Assembly (NCBI RefSeq): GCF_013407185.1 | Contig: NZ_CP026995.1 | Coordinates: 1,962,954-2,026,953, forward strand | From: Nitrosopumilus ureiphilus | Lineage (GTDB): Archaea; Thermoproteota; Nitrososphaeria; Nitrososphaerales; Nitrosopumilaceae | DNA length: 64,000 nucleotides | Direction: 5' to 3' | Shown: positions 7,828 through 17,491 of the stretch, piece by piece | Layout of the letters: each line of letters starts with the position of its first letter | Numbering within the stretch: the stretch's first letter is position 1 | Position numbers and translations under genes: made by a program | The notes under the pieces: model-generated | What the model was told of the DNA's origin: nothing | Database searches by the model: none | The model's input: the letters and a program-made list of their open reading frames with translations, nothing else

Positions 7828-8823
7828 TTGATCATAATAGATGAAGAGAGGATTTTCAAAGAAATTGAGAATAAAAATCCAGCATCAGTTTCATTAAATG
7901 GTCCAGACGGAATTTTACCACAAGTTCAGGAAACTGCAATGAAAATCTCAGAGAAATTTGGAATTCCAGCTTATGTTTTAGCAGATACCACATGGGGAAC
8001 ATGTGATCTAAATACAAATGGCTCCAAAGTTCTTGGAGCAGAAATTCAATTCAACATAGGACACACAATTAACACAGAATCACTAGAAAAAAATCTTGTT
8101 TTAATTGATGCATTTGATGATGTAGAGTTTGACAGTGTTGCAAAAAAATGCCCAGAAATATTGAAAGGTAAAACCATTTCATTAGTTACAGATAGCCAAC
8201 ATTTACACCAAGTAGACAAAGTTGAAAAAATTTTAACAGAGAATGGAATCAAAGTCAAAATTGGAAAAGGTAAAGGGCAATTAAACGACGGTCAAGTATT
8301 TGGTTGTGAGTTTTATCCTGCATCACAACTAAAAAAAGAAGTAGATGCCTATGTGTTTTTAGGACAAAGTAATTTTCATGCAGCAGGAATTGCATTATCT
8401 ACTAATTTGCCTACATACATTTTAGATCCTTACTTTAACGAAGTAAGAGAAATTACTGAATTTGCTCAGAAATTAAAAAAGAAAGCAACTCTTGCAATAT
8501 ACAAAGCAGCTGAAGCTAAAACATTTGGAGTGATTGTTGGACTCAAAGAAGGTCAGCTATCCAAAGTATTTGCTTTGAAAATCAAAAAAGAATTGGAAAA
8601 AGAAGGAAAGAAAGTGCAGTTATTTGGATTAACTGACATTACTAATGACAGATTACAAAATCTTAAAGGAATTGATGCATTTGTTCAAGTCGCATGTCCA
8701 AGAATATCTACAGATAATCAGTTTGACAAGCCAGTTTTATCCACACCACAAGCAAATGCGCTTCTTAAAATTTTACGAAATGAAAGTATCGAAGAATATC
8801 TAGAAATTCCCCACTGGCTGTAA
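7828..8823 (+). CDS. dph2: Diphthamide synthase subunit Dph2 (3-amino-3-carboxypropyl transferase)
   Basis: Dph2 is a non-classical radical-SAM enzyme that moves the 3-amino-3-carboxypropyl group of SAM onto a His of elongation factor 2, the first step of diphthamide synthesis. The 331-residue protein has three repeated alpha/beta domains, each giving one cluster cysteine: TWGTCDLNT (about 55), FGCEFYP (about 155) and VACPRISTD (about 290). These would hold the 4Fe-4S cluster. TTG start, with a short leader. Archaeal Dph2 acts as a homodimer. It is divergent from tiaS and convergent with the TPR gene, with no spacer. Confidence 0.93.
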   Translation: MIIIDEERIFKEIENKNPASVSLNGPDGILPQVQETAMKISEKFGIPAYVLADTTWGTCDLNTNGSKVLGAEIQFNIGHTINTESLEKNLVLIDAFDDVEFDSVAKKCPEILKGKTISLVTDSQHLHQVDKVEKILTENGIKVKIGKGKGQLNDGQVFGCEFYPASQLKKEVDAYVFLGQSNFHAAGIALSTNLPTYILDPYFNEVREITEFAQKLKKKATLAIYKAAEAKTFGVIVGLKEGQLSKVFALKIKKELEKEGKKVQLFGLTDITNDRLQNLKGIDAFVQVACPRISTDNQFDKPVLSTPQANALLKILRNESIEEYLEIPHWL

Positions 8824-9429
8824 TTATATTATTAGATTTTTGAATCTAGAATTGCCAGATAATTTTTCAAAGTATTTTGATTTTTTTGCCTTGATTTTGT
8901 ATTGTAATCCCTGAGATATTGCACGCTCAAGTAGATCAAGTGCCTCATCTATTTTTGAGAGCATTACAAGATTACAGGATTTATCAAACAATACATCACC
9001 ATTATCAGGATAATCATGCAATATACTGTTACAACAGGATATGGATTCATCAAATTTTTCCATGGAAAACAAAATTCGTTCCTTATGGTATAATGCAATG
9101 TTGTATTTTGGGTTATTCTTTAGAATTTTATCACATAAATACAATGCTTCAATGAAATTTCCTAGTTTACGAAATGATGAAATTTTGTTTACCAATACTG
9201 AAAGATCATCAGGGCATATTTGTAATGCAGAATCATAACATTTCATAGCATTATCAAAATCCTTGAGTTTACTTAGTGCATACCCCTTATTGTTAAGGGA
9301 ACTAAGGTGTAATGGATTTTCATTTAAAATTTCATCATAATATAAAATTGCTTCTTTTAATTTTCCCTGTAAAAATAATCTATTTCCCTCATCCAAAATT
9401 GAATTTATTTTTGGATCGGACATTTTCAA
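8824..9429 (-). CDS. TPR-repeat protein
   Basis: The 201-residue protein is made of tetratricopeptide repeats of 34 residues, for example GNRLFLQGKLKEAILYYDEI followed by NPLHLSSLNNKGYALSKL, repeated about five times with the usual small and aromatic positions. TPRs bind other proteins; no catalytic domain is attached. It overlaps the upstream alcohol dehydrogenase gene by 4 bases (ATGA type), so the two are probably co-transcribed, but this does not reveal the partner. No signal peptide is present. Confidence 0.85.
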   Translation of the reverse strand: MKMSDPKINSILDEGNRLFLQGKLKEAILYYDEILNENPLHLSSLNNKGYALSKLKDFDNAMKCYDSALQICPDDLSVLVNKISSFRKLGNFIEALYLCDKILKNNPKYNIALYHKERILFSMEKFDESISCCNSILHDYPDNGDVLFDKSCNLVMLSKIDEALDLLERAISQGLQYKIKAKKSKYFEKLSGNSRFKNLII

Positions 9430-10505
9430 TCAGAATTTGGTTTCAGGATGATTTTCCCAAAAAGTCCTTTACCTGTAAGCATTTTTGTGTGAGCCTCTGC
9501 TGCCTGCTCTAAAGAGTATACTGAATCAATTATAGATTTTATTTTTCCTTGTGACATCCAATAGAGACCCTGTTCCAATTCAGCTCTAGTTCCTTGAGTT
9601 GAGCCTAAAATGTTAATCCCTTTAAAGAAAATATGACGTAGATCAGTTTTTGCATCATATCCTGTAGTTGCACCAGTTGTGACAATGGTTCCACCATAAT
9701 TTAGTAGTGTTAGTTCTTTATTCCAGTGAGAGCCACCAATGTGTTCAAAAATTACATCAATACCAGGAACATCTCCATACTGTTTTGGAATTTTTTTTGC
9801 AATTGATCTTACTTTTTTATGCCAATCCTCTTTTCTATGGTCTACAGCAAAGTCTGCTCCAAGTTCTAATAGTTGATCTAATTTATCAGGGCTAGCAGTT
9901 GCAATTACAGTACATCCAAATAGTTTTGCAATTTGGATTCCATAATTTCCAACACCTGAACTGCCACCCATTATCAAAACTAATTGTCCAGGTTGAATTT
10001 TTGCCCTGCCAACTAGCATATGCCACGATGTCAACAATGTCATTGATGCAGCTGCTGCCTCATCAAATGAAACACTTTCTGGAATTTTTACAACGTTAAC
10101 TTCTGGAAGATGGGCAAATTCACAATATCCACCCCAAAGCGGGCCTGTTTCAAAACCCCATATTGCTCGCTTTCTACAATCATATTCTCGTCCATCAGTG
10201 CATGCTTTACAAACTCTGCAAGACATATTTCCATGGGATACTATTCTATCACCAACCTTGATGTTTTTTACATCACTGCCAACTTCAACTACTTCGCCTG
10301 CAGCATCTGTTCCAGAAATGTGAGGTAATGGTATTTCCAACGGTTTGCCTCTCATACCCCAAATATCATCATAGTTTAGCGCTGCCGCTTTTACTTTGAA
10401 GATTACTTCGTTAGATTTTGGTTTAGGTAATGGTATTTCTTTAATTTTTAAGATTTTAGAAAAATCATCATCAGTAGTATATTCATCATATACTAGGGCT
10501 TTCAT
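9426..10505 (-). CDS. Zinc-type alcohol dehydrogenase / quinone reductase family (MDR)
   Basis: This medium-chain dehydrogenase/reductase has 359 residues from the preferred start MKALVYDEY (10505); the longer frame to 10583 adds an unlikely extension. Seen in order are the GroES-like fold with GTDAAGEVVEVGSDVKNIKVGD (quoted in parts: GTDAAGEVVEVG), a four-Cys structural zinc loop (CRVCKAC followed by YDCRKRA), the Rossmann motif GGSSGVGNYGIQIAK (about 185) and a conserved C-terminus. Such enzymes oxidise alcohols or reduce enals and quinones with NAD(P)H. The structural-zinc cysteines favour an alcohol dehydrogenase or crotonyl-CoA reductase-like branch, but the substrate is not readable. 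It is followed by the TPR gene with a 4-base overlap. Confidence 0.85.
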   Translation of the reverse strand: MKALVYDEYTTDDDFSKILKIKEIPLPKPKSNEVIFKVKAAALNYDDIWGMRGKPLEIPLPHISGTDAAGEVVEVGSDVKNIKVGDRIVSHGNMSCRVCKACTDGREYDCRKRAIWGFETGPLWGGYCEFAHLPEVNVVKIPESVSFDEAAAASMTLLTSWHMLVGRAKIQPGQLVLIMGGSSGVGNYGIQIAKLFGCTVIATASPDKLDQLLELGADFAVDHRKEDWHKKVRSIAKKIPKQYGDVPGIDVIFEHIGGSHWNKELTLLNYGGTIVTTGATTGYDAKTDLRHIFFKGINILGSTQGTRAELEQGLYWMSQGKIKSIIDSVYSLEQAAEAHTKMLTGKGLFGKIILKPNSD

Positions 10506-10615
10506 GATTTTTTTGAGATTTTTGAAGATATATGATTTACCAAGTAATTTCAGGATAACAGACAAAGTAATTTCAGACCACAAACAATTATAATCATAAA
10601 AACAAAAATCTCAGC

Positions 10616-11167
10616 ATGTCTGAAAACGCAACATTTCCAGGGGACAAAATAGCTTCTATTGAAGAATACGAGGCTGGGCACAACACCTTTGATGATGGAG
10701 ACATGGTCAGAGCAGCAACTGTAGGCGAGAAAGACATTGACAAGGAAACGCGTACTGCCAACATTAAGCATCCAAAACTTCTATCAATTCCTCAAGTAGG
10801 GGACATCATTATTGGAACAGTTGCAGCAGTAATGTCATCTATGATTGCAGTTTCAATTGATTACATTAATGGAAAACCAACTACATCAAAAGTAGAATGT
10901 GTTTGTTCAACGCGAAACTTGAGAATAAGAAATGTGGCTCTGGTTAATGACATAGTAAAATTAAAAATTCTGAATCATCTTAATGGTACAATTCATGCAG
11001 CAATTAATGAACCAGATTTGGGAATTCTATTCACAAAATGTAGAAAATGTGGAGGAAAAGTTGTTCCAATGCGTGATGCTATAAAATGTACAGAATGTGC
11101 ATGGATTGATGAGAGAAAACTTTCTTCTGATTTTGGCAATAGTGATTTCATAAAGTTGAGAGAGTAA
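10616..11167 (+). CDS. csl4: Exosome complex RNA-binding subunit Csl4
   Basis: Csl4 caps the archaeal exosome, binds RNA and tethers DnaG. The 183-residue protein has an N-terminal domain (ATFPGDKIASIEEYEAGHNT), an S1 RNA-binding domain from about residue 60 (VGDIIIGTVAAVMSSMIAV) and a C-terminal zinc ribbon (CRKCGGKVVPM with CTECAW). This is the standard domain order. It is divergent from the alcohol dehydrogenase gene and precedes pheA by 3 bases, so the two may be one transcript. Confidence 0.93.
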   Translation: MSENATFPGDKIASIEEYEAGHNTFDDGDMVRAATVGEKDIDKETRTANIKHPKLLSIPQVGDIIIGTVAAVMSSMIAVSIDYINGKPTTSKVECVCSTRNLRIRNVALVNDIVKLKILNHLNGTIHAAINEPDLGILFTKCRKCGGKVVPMRDAIKCTECAWIDERKLSSDFGNSDFIKLRE

Positions 11168-11170
11168 GAA

Positions 11171-11986
11171 ATGATTCAGGTTTCGTTCCAAGGTGAACGA
11201 GGGGCATATAGTGAAGCTGCTGCAAGAGCATTTTTTAACAAAGAAATTGACACCATTCCGCTAGCTACATTTGCCGAAGTATTAGAAAATACATCTATGA
11301 ATAAAACAGAATATGCAATTTTACCCATAGAGAATTCACTAGAAGGGAGTGTGGGGGAAAGTTATGATTTATTGTATTTAACAGATCTAAATGCAATAGG
11401 AGAGATTTATCATAGAATAGAGCACTGTTTAATTGGAATTGGTACATTAGATGAAATTGATACAGTTTATTCACATCCACAAGCTTTAGGTCAGTGTAGA
11501 AAATTTATCGAAGAGCACAATATGAAAACAATTCCAGCATATGATACTGCTGGAAGTGTAAAAATTGTTAAAGAATTAAACAATAGAAATTGTGCATCCA
11601 TTGCTAGCAAGGATGCAGCAGAAATTTATCAAATGCCCATTGTTTCAAACAATATTGCAAATAATCTAAATAATTATACCAGATTTTTAATCTTGTCAAA
11701 AACAAATAGTTCCAAAACAGGCAATGACAAGACATCAATAATTTTTTCTATAAAGCATGAGCCAGGCTCATTATTTAGAATCATAGAGAATTTTCACAAA
11801 AAAAATGTCAATCTCACAAAGATTGAATCAAGACCAACAAAAACAAACACATGGGAATATAATTTCTATGTAGATTTTGAAGGACATAAGGAGGATTCAA
11901 AGATTTTAGAAATGCTCGAAAAGATAAAACAAGATACTCTGTTTCTGAAAATTTTAGGTTCTTATCCTTCTGCAAAACTAAGCTAA
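11171..11986 (+). CDS. pheA: Prephenate dehydratase
   Basis: PheA converts prephenate to phenylpyruvate for phenylalanine synthesis. The 271-residue protein has the catalytic domain opening with FQGERGAYSEAAA, the ENSLEGSVGESYDLL block (about 56), the Thr-containing NYTRFLILSK motif (about 172) and a C-terminal ACT regulatory domain with the binding motif ESRPTKTNTWEYNFYVDF. Phenylalanine feedback through ACT is expected from the family. There is no fused chorismate mutase. It overlaps the convergent membrane-protein gene by 4 bases. Confidence 0.95.
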   Translation: MIQVSFQGERGAYSEAAARAFFNKEIDTIPLATFAEVLENTSMNKTEYAILPIENSLEGSVGESYDLLYLTDLNAIGEIYHRIEHCLIGIGTLDEIDTVYSHPQALGQCRKFIEEHNMKTIPAYDTAGSVKIVKELNNRNCASIASKDAAEIYQMPIVSNNIANNLNNYTRFLILSKTNSSKTGNDKTSIIFSIKHEPGSLFRIIENFHKKNVNLTKIESRPTKTNTWEYNFYVDFEGHKEDSKILEMLEKIKQDTLFLKILGSYPSAKLS

Positions 11987-12465
11987 AATCCTTTTGGTTT
12001 TCTGATGGTAAAACCCATACTAAATCCAATTATTATCATTCCAGAAATAATTACAATAAAATGATAAGAAAATAGAATTGGATCAGTTGTAACATTCAGT
12101 TTTGCTTCAACAGTCATTTCAGTAGAACCAAGATTTTGAAGTTGGATTCTAGTAACACCATCTTCTAAATGAATCCAATCAACAATTACTTCTTTTTCAT
12201 GAGTAACAAATGAATCACCTTCTGTTGGGATTTGCAATCCTGAACCAGGACTAGATAATTTTAGATTAAATTTTTCACCAGTAATTTTCATATGTTGTGA
12301 GGCTCCAGTATTTGCAGAAATTTGATATGAAGTAGATTTTCCAACATCAAAGGTTTCGTTTACATTTACTGTTTGGAATCCTATTGATGAAATTAGAGAA
12401 TATCCACCGATTGCAATAATTACACTTCCTACAATTATTCCGATTATAGTTCTCTTAGATAACAT
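11983..12465 (-). CDS. Hypothetical membrane protein with extracellular domain
   Basis: From the internal ATG at 12465 (MLSKRTIIGII) the protein has 160 residues. It has an N-terminal membrane helix (about 5-25), a beta-rich middle domain, and a second C-terminal helix (LFSYHFIVIISGMIIIGFSM) ending in a short basic tail. The longer frame to 12543 adds residues with no support. This looks like a two-anchor surface protein common in this group; the function is unknown. The roughly 300 bases between this gene and the next (12466-12762) show no gene I can support. Confidence 0.65.
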   Translation of the reverse strand: MLSKRTIIGIIVGSVIIAIGGYSLISSIGFQTVNVNETFDVGKSTSYQISANTGASQHMKITGEKFNLKLSSPGSGLQIPTEGDSFVTHEKEVIVDWIHLEDGVTRIQLQNLGSTEMTVEAKLNVTTDPILFSYHFIVIISGMIIIGFSMGFTIRKPKGF

Positions 12466-12762
12466 AAAATAACAACCTTGAATACCGCTTAAAAAATTAT
12501 CTACATTTAACCTGCTCTGTCGCACAAATACAAATAATTCCACACTTTCTACTAATTCTCCTGTCAGGTTATGCTGTCACAAATTTGTTGTACAGCGATA
12601 GTTTCAGTATCAATTCTTGAATCATGTTGAGTCTATTCCTGGATCTTACCTCCTTTACGAACATTCTTTTGATGCTAGCAAAGACAGACTTTTACATAGA
12701 TGTATAGGATTATGATTCACTAATTATTAGAACTAGAAAAAATAATAGCGATTTAAAACATC

Positions 12763-14232
12763 TTATTGTTGGTGATGTAATGAGGGAGCAAGTAAATGCT
12801 CTATTACTTGTTGAGCCCTTTCAGATTCAAATTTCATCTTCGACTGTATCTCAGGATTGTCTAGTTTGTTGATTCTTTCAGGTAATTCAAAGCTAAATGA
12901 ATCTTCAAAATCAGCATAAGATGTTAGACAGGTAGGACATAGCACAAGCAATTGTTCAATCGCATTAGGGATTTGATCTTCTTTGTATTTTGTGAAGTCT
13001 GAATGCAATCTAGTCATAATCTGAGTTGGAGGATCTTGTATTTTGTCAGGTAAAACATAATCCATTTCCCATTGATCATATTTTAGTGACCAAGAATTAC
13101 CAAACTCATCGACTGCACTAGTTTTGCTTGTTTCAGTCAAGTGGTATATGTGACCTTTGTTGATTCCATCATATTCTTTTGGTGGATTCATTGATGGTCC
13201 AACTACTTCAATTCCATGATTGTAATAGTTTTGCCATGCGTTATGTTCTGCATCCCAGACATTGGTTCCAAGAATGTTAAAGTCAAGTGGTGCTCTGAAA
13301 GTATGCGCTACTTTGACAATGAGGCATTTTGTTTGGGACTCGTCTGAGCAATAACCTTCTGAGGTAGTGACGCTGATTTTATCTAGTACATTTTCAGGAT
13401 CATCTAATGTGACTGTTTCAATACCATCAAAGGTCTTATCCCAGTTAATTACTGCTTTGCTCATTCCAATGGATTCCCCTTTTGCAAGACCAAATGCCAA
13501 CTCAAAATGGGATATTTTGTCAGGGCCCAGATTTTCATAAATTTTGAATTCAGCAACGTTTTGTTTTCCTACATTAACAGTCACTAGTGGATATGGTGTA
13601 AAGTATCGCTCAACATCAATAGGATTGCCATTGTATGTAAAACCATTATCAACTATTCTTCTTCCGTCATTGTCAACTCCCAATGTTGGTTCTTCGCAGT
13701 CACCGTTACATCCGCTACCTCCATTAGTAGTAACAGTGGCAGCAACGAATAATCCAAAGTCTCCAGATAGAGTTTGTGATCCAGCTGCCATTCCAGGATC
13801 AGGATCCTCAGTTATCAAATCACCAATACTATTTGTTCCTGATACATCTACAGTAGAAGCGCCTACAACTGGTACGTTATTGATATTGATAAAAGTAATC
13901 ACTAGGTTTTGATTATTAGTCCATTCAGCAGTCCAATCTGTTGTAAATGTTAGAGAGGCAAGAGGATCAGGTGATGCAAATGTAAAATTACCAGTTACAA
14001 AAGCTGCAGAAGTAACAGCACCAACTGTAGCATTTGTTGCTATATTTGTGGTAATTGTGAGAGTATCACCAGCACTAAAAACAGTGTCTGCATCATCAGG
14101 GTCGTTTGCAACATAGGCAGAAATCGTTGGTTGTGCTGCAAAGGCATCTAGAGTCAGATATGGAACAAAGCCAATAGTAAACAAAACAGATGTTAAAACA
14201 AACAATGAAGCAGATAATTTGGAATTATGCAT
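12763..14232 (-). CDS. Secreted surface protein of unknown function
   Basis: The 489-residue protein starts with a signal peptide (about 1-33, ending LDAFAAQ). Residues 35-165 form a beta-rich Thr/Ser/Asp domain (ANDPDDADTVFSAGDTLTI) of a kind seen in surface proteins of ammonia-oxidising archaea. A Cys-rich linker follows (CNGDCEEP), then a second large domain with paired Cys (GYCSDESQTKC). The C-terminus (about 440-489) has CPTC and a helical tail ending His-Gln rich, with no membrane anchor. It is a candidate cell-envelope or S-layer-associated protein; this is inferred from composition and export signal only. Confidence 0.75.
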   Translation of the reverse strand: MHNSKLSASLFVLTSVLFTIGFVPYLTLDAFAAQPTISAYVANDPDDADTVFSAGDTLTITTNIATNATVGAVTSAAFVTGNFTFASPDPLASLTFTTDWTAEWTNNQNLVITFININNVPVVGASTVDVSGTNSIGDLITEDPDPGMAAGSQTLSGDFGLFVAATVTTNGGSGCNGDCEEPTLGVDNDGRRIVDNGFTYNGNPIDVERYFTPYPLVTVNVGKQNVAEFKIYENLGPDKISHFELAFGLAKGESIGMSKAVINWDKTFDGIETVTLDDPENVLDKISVTTSEGYCSDESQTKCLIVKVAHTFRAPLDFNILGTNVWDAEHNAWQNYYNHGIEVVGPSMNPPKEYDGINKGHIYHLTETSKTSAVDEFGNSWSLKYDQWEMDYVLPDKIQDPPTQIMTRLHSDFTKYKEDQIPNAIEQLLVLCPTCLTSYADFEDSFSFELPERINKLDNPEIQSKMKFESERAQQVIEHLLAPSLHHQQ

Positions 14233-14357
14233 AATATTAACATAATAAATTAGTATTTAAATAATACGTTTATGGGGCCGCGTAGACGTTATATGAAATT
14301 ATTTCCATAGCGCAAGTTATGCCATTCTTCATGATTGGCCTGAGAGTCGATGGTTTA

Positions 14358-15788
14358 CTACATCAAAGAAACATCATGAGGTTGACTTTCTGCAAATCCA
14401 GCTCTTGACATTTTGATAAATTCTGCATTTTCTTGCATTTGTGTAATTGTATGTGCACCACAATAACTCAAACCAGAACGTACTCCACCAGTCAGTTGCT
14501 TGAGAATATCAGTAACGGTGCCTTTGTAAGGGACCATGGCTTCAACTCCTTCTGCGACATAATCATTAAGATCATCATCAAGTGAGATTAATCCTGTTTC
14601 TTTGGATTTTCTACCAATTGATGCAGCTAAAGAAGCCATTCCACGATAAACTTTGAAACGTTTTCCATTTTTAGTCAAAACTGTGCCAGGTGATTCATCA
14701 GTACCTCCTAGCATGCTACCAATCATTACAGATGAAGCACCAGAAGCTAATGCCTTTGTTGCATCACCAGAAGTTCGTGTACCACCATCAGAAATTATTG
14801 GAATGCCGTATTCCTTTCCAACTTTTGCGCAATCCATCACTGCAGTCAATTGTGGAACACCCGAACCAGTAATAACTCTAGTAATACAAATAGAGCCAGA
14901 GCCTACACCAACCTTTACTGCATCAACTCCTGCTTTGATTAAATCTTCAGCACCTTGAGCAGTTGCAATGTTTCCTGCAATTAGTTCACAGTTTGGAAAT
15001 GCTTTTTTGATGTTACGAATTGTACTCATTGCATTTTCACTATGACCGTGTGCAATATCTACGACAAGTACATCTGCACCTGCTTCTAAAAGAGATTCAC
15101 TTCTTTCTAAAAAGTCACCTTTTACACCAACTGCTGCCCCAACTAATGGACTACCTTTCTTATCTTTTGATGCGTTTGGAAAATCCGCATTATTTGTAAT
15201 GTCTTTACTTGTAATCAATCCTTTGATAAGTCCTGAATCATCAATTATTGGTAATTTTTCAATTCTATGTTTATGCAGAATTTCTTTAGACTCATCTAGA
15301 GAAACGCCAAATTTTGCAGTTACAACATCTTTAGTCATAATATCCTCAATTCGAAGTTTAGGATCAGCAAATAGTAGATCTCGCTCAGTTATGATTCCTA
15401 TTAGTTTAGAATTTGAGTCAACTACTAAAAGACCAGAAATTTCCATGTCATTGGCATAATCAATAGCATCTTGAACACTCTTGTCAGAAGTAATAGAATA
15501 TGGGTTTTCAATCATTATACTTCCTGAACGTTTTACTTTGAGAACTTCGTGTGCTTGTTCTTCAATTGTCAAAAATCTGTGAATTATTCCAATACCACCA
15601 GCACGAGCCATGACTACAGCCATGGTAGACTCTGTTACTGTATCCATATTTGCACTCACAAAAGGAATGTTAATTGAGATATTTCGAGATAATTTTGTAG
15701 TTAGATCGGTTTGACTCCTACTTGTAATATCTGAATATTTGGGTACAAGAAGAACGTCGTCAAAAGTTAATCCTTCTTTGAATTCCAA
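14358..15788 (-). CDS. guaB: Inosine-5'-monophosphate dehydrogenase
   Basis: GuaB oxidises IMP to XMP with NAD, the committed step to GMP. The 476-residue protein has the TIM-barrel start FKEGLTFDDVLLVPKYSDIT and two CBS domains at about 95-215 (MTKDVVTAKFGVSLDE). The catalytic loop GVGSGSICITRVITG (about 294-308) includes the active Cys, and the phosphate-binding SDGGTRTSGDATKALA and the flap (VAEGVEAMVPYKG) follow. TTG start at 15788. It shares the region with guaA, which is about 2 kb away on the other strand, so the pair is clustered but not in one operon. Confidence 0.96.
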   Translation of the reverse strand: MEFKEGLTFDDVLLVPKYSDITSRSQTDLTTKLSRNISINIPFVSANMDTVTESTMAVVMARAGGIGIIHRFLTIEEQAHEVLKVKRSGSIMIENPYSITSDKSVQDAIDYANDMEISGLLVVDSNSKLIGIITERDLLFADPKLRIEDIMTKDVVTAKFGVSLDESKEILHKHRIEKLPIIDDSGLIKGLITSKDITNNADFPNASKDKKGSPLVGAAVGVKGDFLERSESLLEAGADVLVVDIAHGHSENAMSTIRNIKKAFPNCELIAGNIATAQGAEDLIKAGVDAVKVGVGSGSICITRVITGSGVPQLTAVMDCAKVGKEYGIPIISDGGTRTSGDATKALASGASSVMIGSMLGGTDESPGTVLTKNGKRFKVYRGMASLAASIGRKSKETGLISLDDDLNDYVAEGVEAMVPYKGTVTDILKQLTGGVRSGLSYCGAHTITQMQENAEFIKMSRAGFAESQPHDVSLM

Positions 15789-15818
15789 TGAAACCTTGTT
15801 AAGAAAGTTGAATATTGA

Positions 15819-16718
15819 TTATAAGCCTTTGTGTTGTTTTGATAATTTAGATGCTACAGTTATTGCATCTTTAGTTGCCTGCACATTATGGGTACGAATA
15901 ATGTCAGCCCCATTAATTACAGAGATAGCCTCTGCTGCAATGGAACCAAATAATCGATCAGGAGGATTTTCTTTTCCCAAAATATTTCCCAGAAAAGATT
16001 TGTTAGAGACTGAAATCAAAATAGGGAAATTTTGTTTTAGAGAGTTCAAGTTTTGAATAACTGTTAGATCCCTTTTTACCCAATCTGATTTAATTTTGGT
16101 AAGAAACGGTCCTTGTCCTGTTTTTCTAAAAAATCCAATAGCAGGATCTAAAACAATTTTCTCAGATGAGACATGAGAATTTTTGGCAATTTTCAAGCTT
16201 TCTCTAAAAAGTTTTTTTATTGCTGTGACATGATTGCCCAAAACTGTTTTGAAGTCATATGCACATAAAATTAAAGATGGTGAAAACTCTGATACGACTT
16301 TTTGCATTTCTTTATCATACTTTAATCCTGAAATGTCATTAATTATTTCGACACCATTTTCCAAAGCATCTTTTGCTACTTTAGCCCTACATGTATCAAC
16401 AGAGATTGGAAGATTAGAAACATTTTGAATTATTTTAATTGCAGAAAGAATTCTTTTTGACTCAATTTTTTCAGATACCATAGTAGATAGATATGGTGCA
16501 GTGGACATACCACCGACATCAATAAAATCAGCACCATTATTTTCCATCTCTTTTACTGAGTTTTTTATCTGAATAGTACTTGTATGAACTGATTTTTTGT
16601 AAAACGATTCAGGGCTTGTGTTTAAAATTCCCATTATACGTACAGGATTTTTTCCACCTACGCCTACACTTGCAATTTTTGCCACATGGTTTATCAAATC
16701 TAATGCAATTTGAGTCAT
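15819..16718 (-). CDS. folP: Dihydropteroate synthase family protein
   Basis: FolP joins a pterin diphosphate to an aryl amine in folate or methanopterin synthesis. The 299-residue barrel has MGILNTSPESFYKKS (about 29, the pterin-binding start), DFIDVGGMSTAPY (about 60), SVDTCRAKVAKDAL (about 101), INDISGL (about 125) and the C-terminal RTHNVQATKDA. In this protein the usual DGG and GGESTRPG blocks are altered (SPESF, GGMSTAPY), so the aryl substrate may not be p-aminobenzoate. It is back to back with mptE, which makes the pterin diphosphate substrate, a strong functional link. Confidence 0.85.
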   Translation of the reverse strand: MTQIALDLINHVAKIASVGVGGKNPVRIMGILNTSPESFYKKSVHTSTIQIKNSVKEMENNGADFIDVGGMSTAPYLSTMVSEKIESKRILSAIKIIQNVSNLPISVDTCRAKVAKDALENGVEIINDISGLKYDKEMQKVVSEFSPSLILCAYDFKTVLGNHVTAIKKLFRESLKIAKNSHVSSEKIVLDPAIGFFRKTGQGPFLTKIKSDWVKRDLTVIQNLNSLKQNFPILISVSNKSFLGNILGKENPPDRLFGSIAAEAISVINGADIIRTHNVQATKDAITVASKLSKQHKGL

Positions 16719-17456
16719 ATGATGGTCTTGGGTTGGAAAAAAAAATACTCTGATATTTTAAAAGAATTCAACTATAGCGAAAAAAAGGATATAGAGTCGG
16801 CTATTCAGTTAAACTCACTTTTAAAAAAATCAAACACTATACAAAAAATAATCCCCTTAATTGAAGGAAAAACTGTTTTTGTTATTGGTTCAGGTCCATC
16901 ATTATCAACTGCAATTCCAATATTAAGAAAATACAAAATACCAACAAAAATTGCCGCAGATAGTGCACTTAAACCACTTGTAGAAAATGGAATTATTCCA
17001 GACATCATAATTACGGATTTAGATGGAGATGAAAGTACGTTAAAAAAAATTGCAAAAACAGAATCAATATTTGTTGTACATGCACATGGTGATAATATCG
17101 GAAAACTGCAATTGGCAAAGAAATTTAAAAATTGTATTGGAACAACACAATCAAAGCCATTTAGCAAGATTCAAAATTTTGGAGGATTTACTGATGGAGA
17201 TAGAGGGGTTTTTCTTGCCAATCATTTTAAGGCAAAAAAAATTATTTTATTTGGAATGGATTTTGGGAATAGAATTGGTAAATTCTCAAATACAAAAAAA
17301 ATAGAAAGGAAAACAAAAATGATGAAATTAAAAAAAGGGGAATCTCTTTTAGAATGGTTATCAACTATCACAAAATCAAAATTATTTACCACATCAAAGT
17401 CAATTAAAGGATTTAAAAAAATATCATACAAAGAACTTGATATTATAATTACCTAG
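16719..17456 (+). CDS. mptE: 6-hydroxymethyl-7,8-dihydropterin pyrophosphokinase (MptE/DUF115 type)
   Basis: MptE-type enzymes transfer pyrophosphate from ATP to 6-hydroxymethyldihydropterin, replacing FolK in archaea. The 245-residue protein has the DUF115 hallmarks VFVIGSGPSLSTAIP (about 50), AADSALKPLV, IITDLDGDES (about 97, acidic metal site) and HAHGDN. I prefer ATG 16719 over the upstream TTG 16710. The folP start codon ends at base 16718, so the two start codons abut with no spacer and the promoters must overlap the opposing genes. The 3' end is close to an unrelated coiled-coil gene. Confidence 0.88.
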   Translation: MMVLGWKKKYSDILKEFNYSEKKDIESAIQLNSLLKKSNTIQKIIPLIEGKTVFVIGSGPSLSTAIPILRKYKIPTKIAADSALKPLVENGIIPDIIITDLDGDESTLKKIAKTESIFVVHAHGDNIGKLQLAKKFKNCIGTTQSKPFSKIQNFGGFTDGDRGVFLANHFKAKKIILFGMDFGNRIGKFSNTKKIERKTKMMKLKKGESLLEWLSTITKSKLFTTSKSIKGFKKISYKELDIIIT

Positions 17457-17491
17457 AATGCATTTAATACCCATCTCCCATTAATCAAATT

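Noticed and set aside
12544-12762. Possible extra small RNA or gene in the gap
   Set aside because: No promoter-like pair, tRNA fold or frame could be supported; the 12-bp class repeats are weak.
14233-14357. Possible tRNA remnant around GGGGCCGCG
   Set aside because: No matching acceptor, anticodon or T-arm could be folded.
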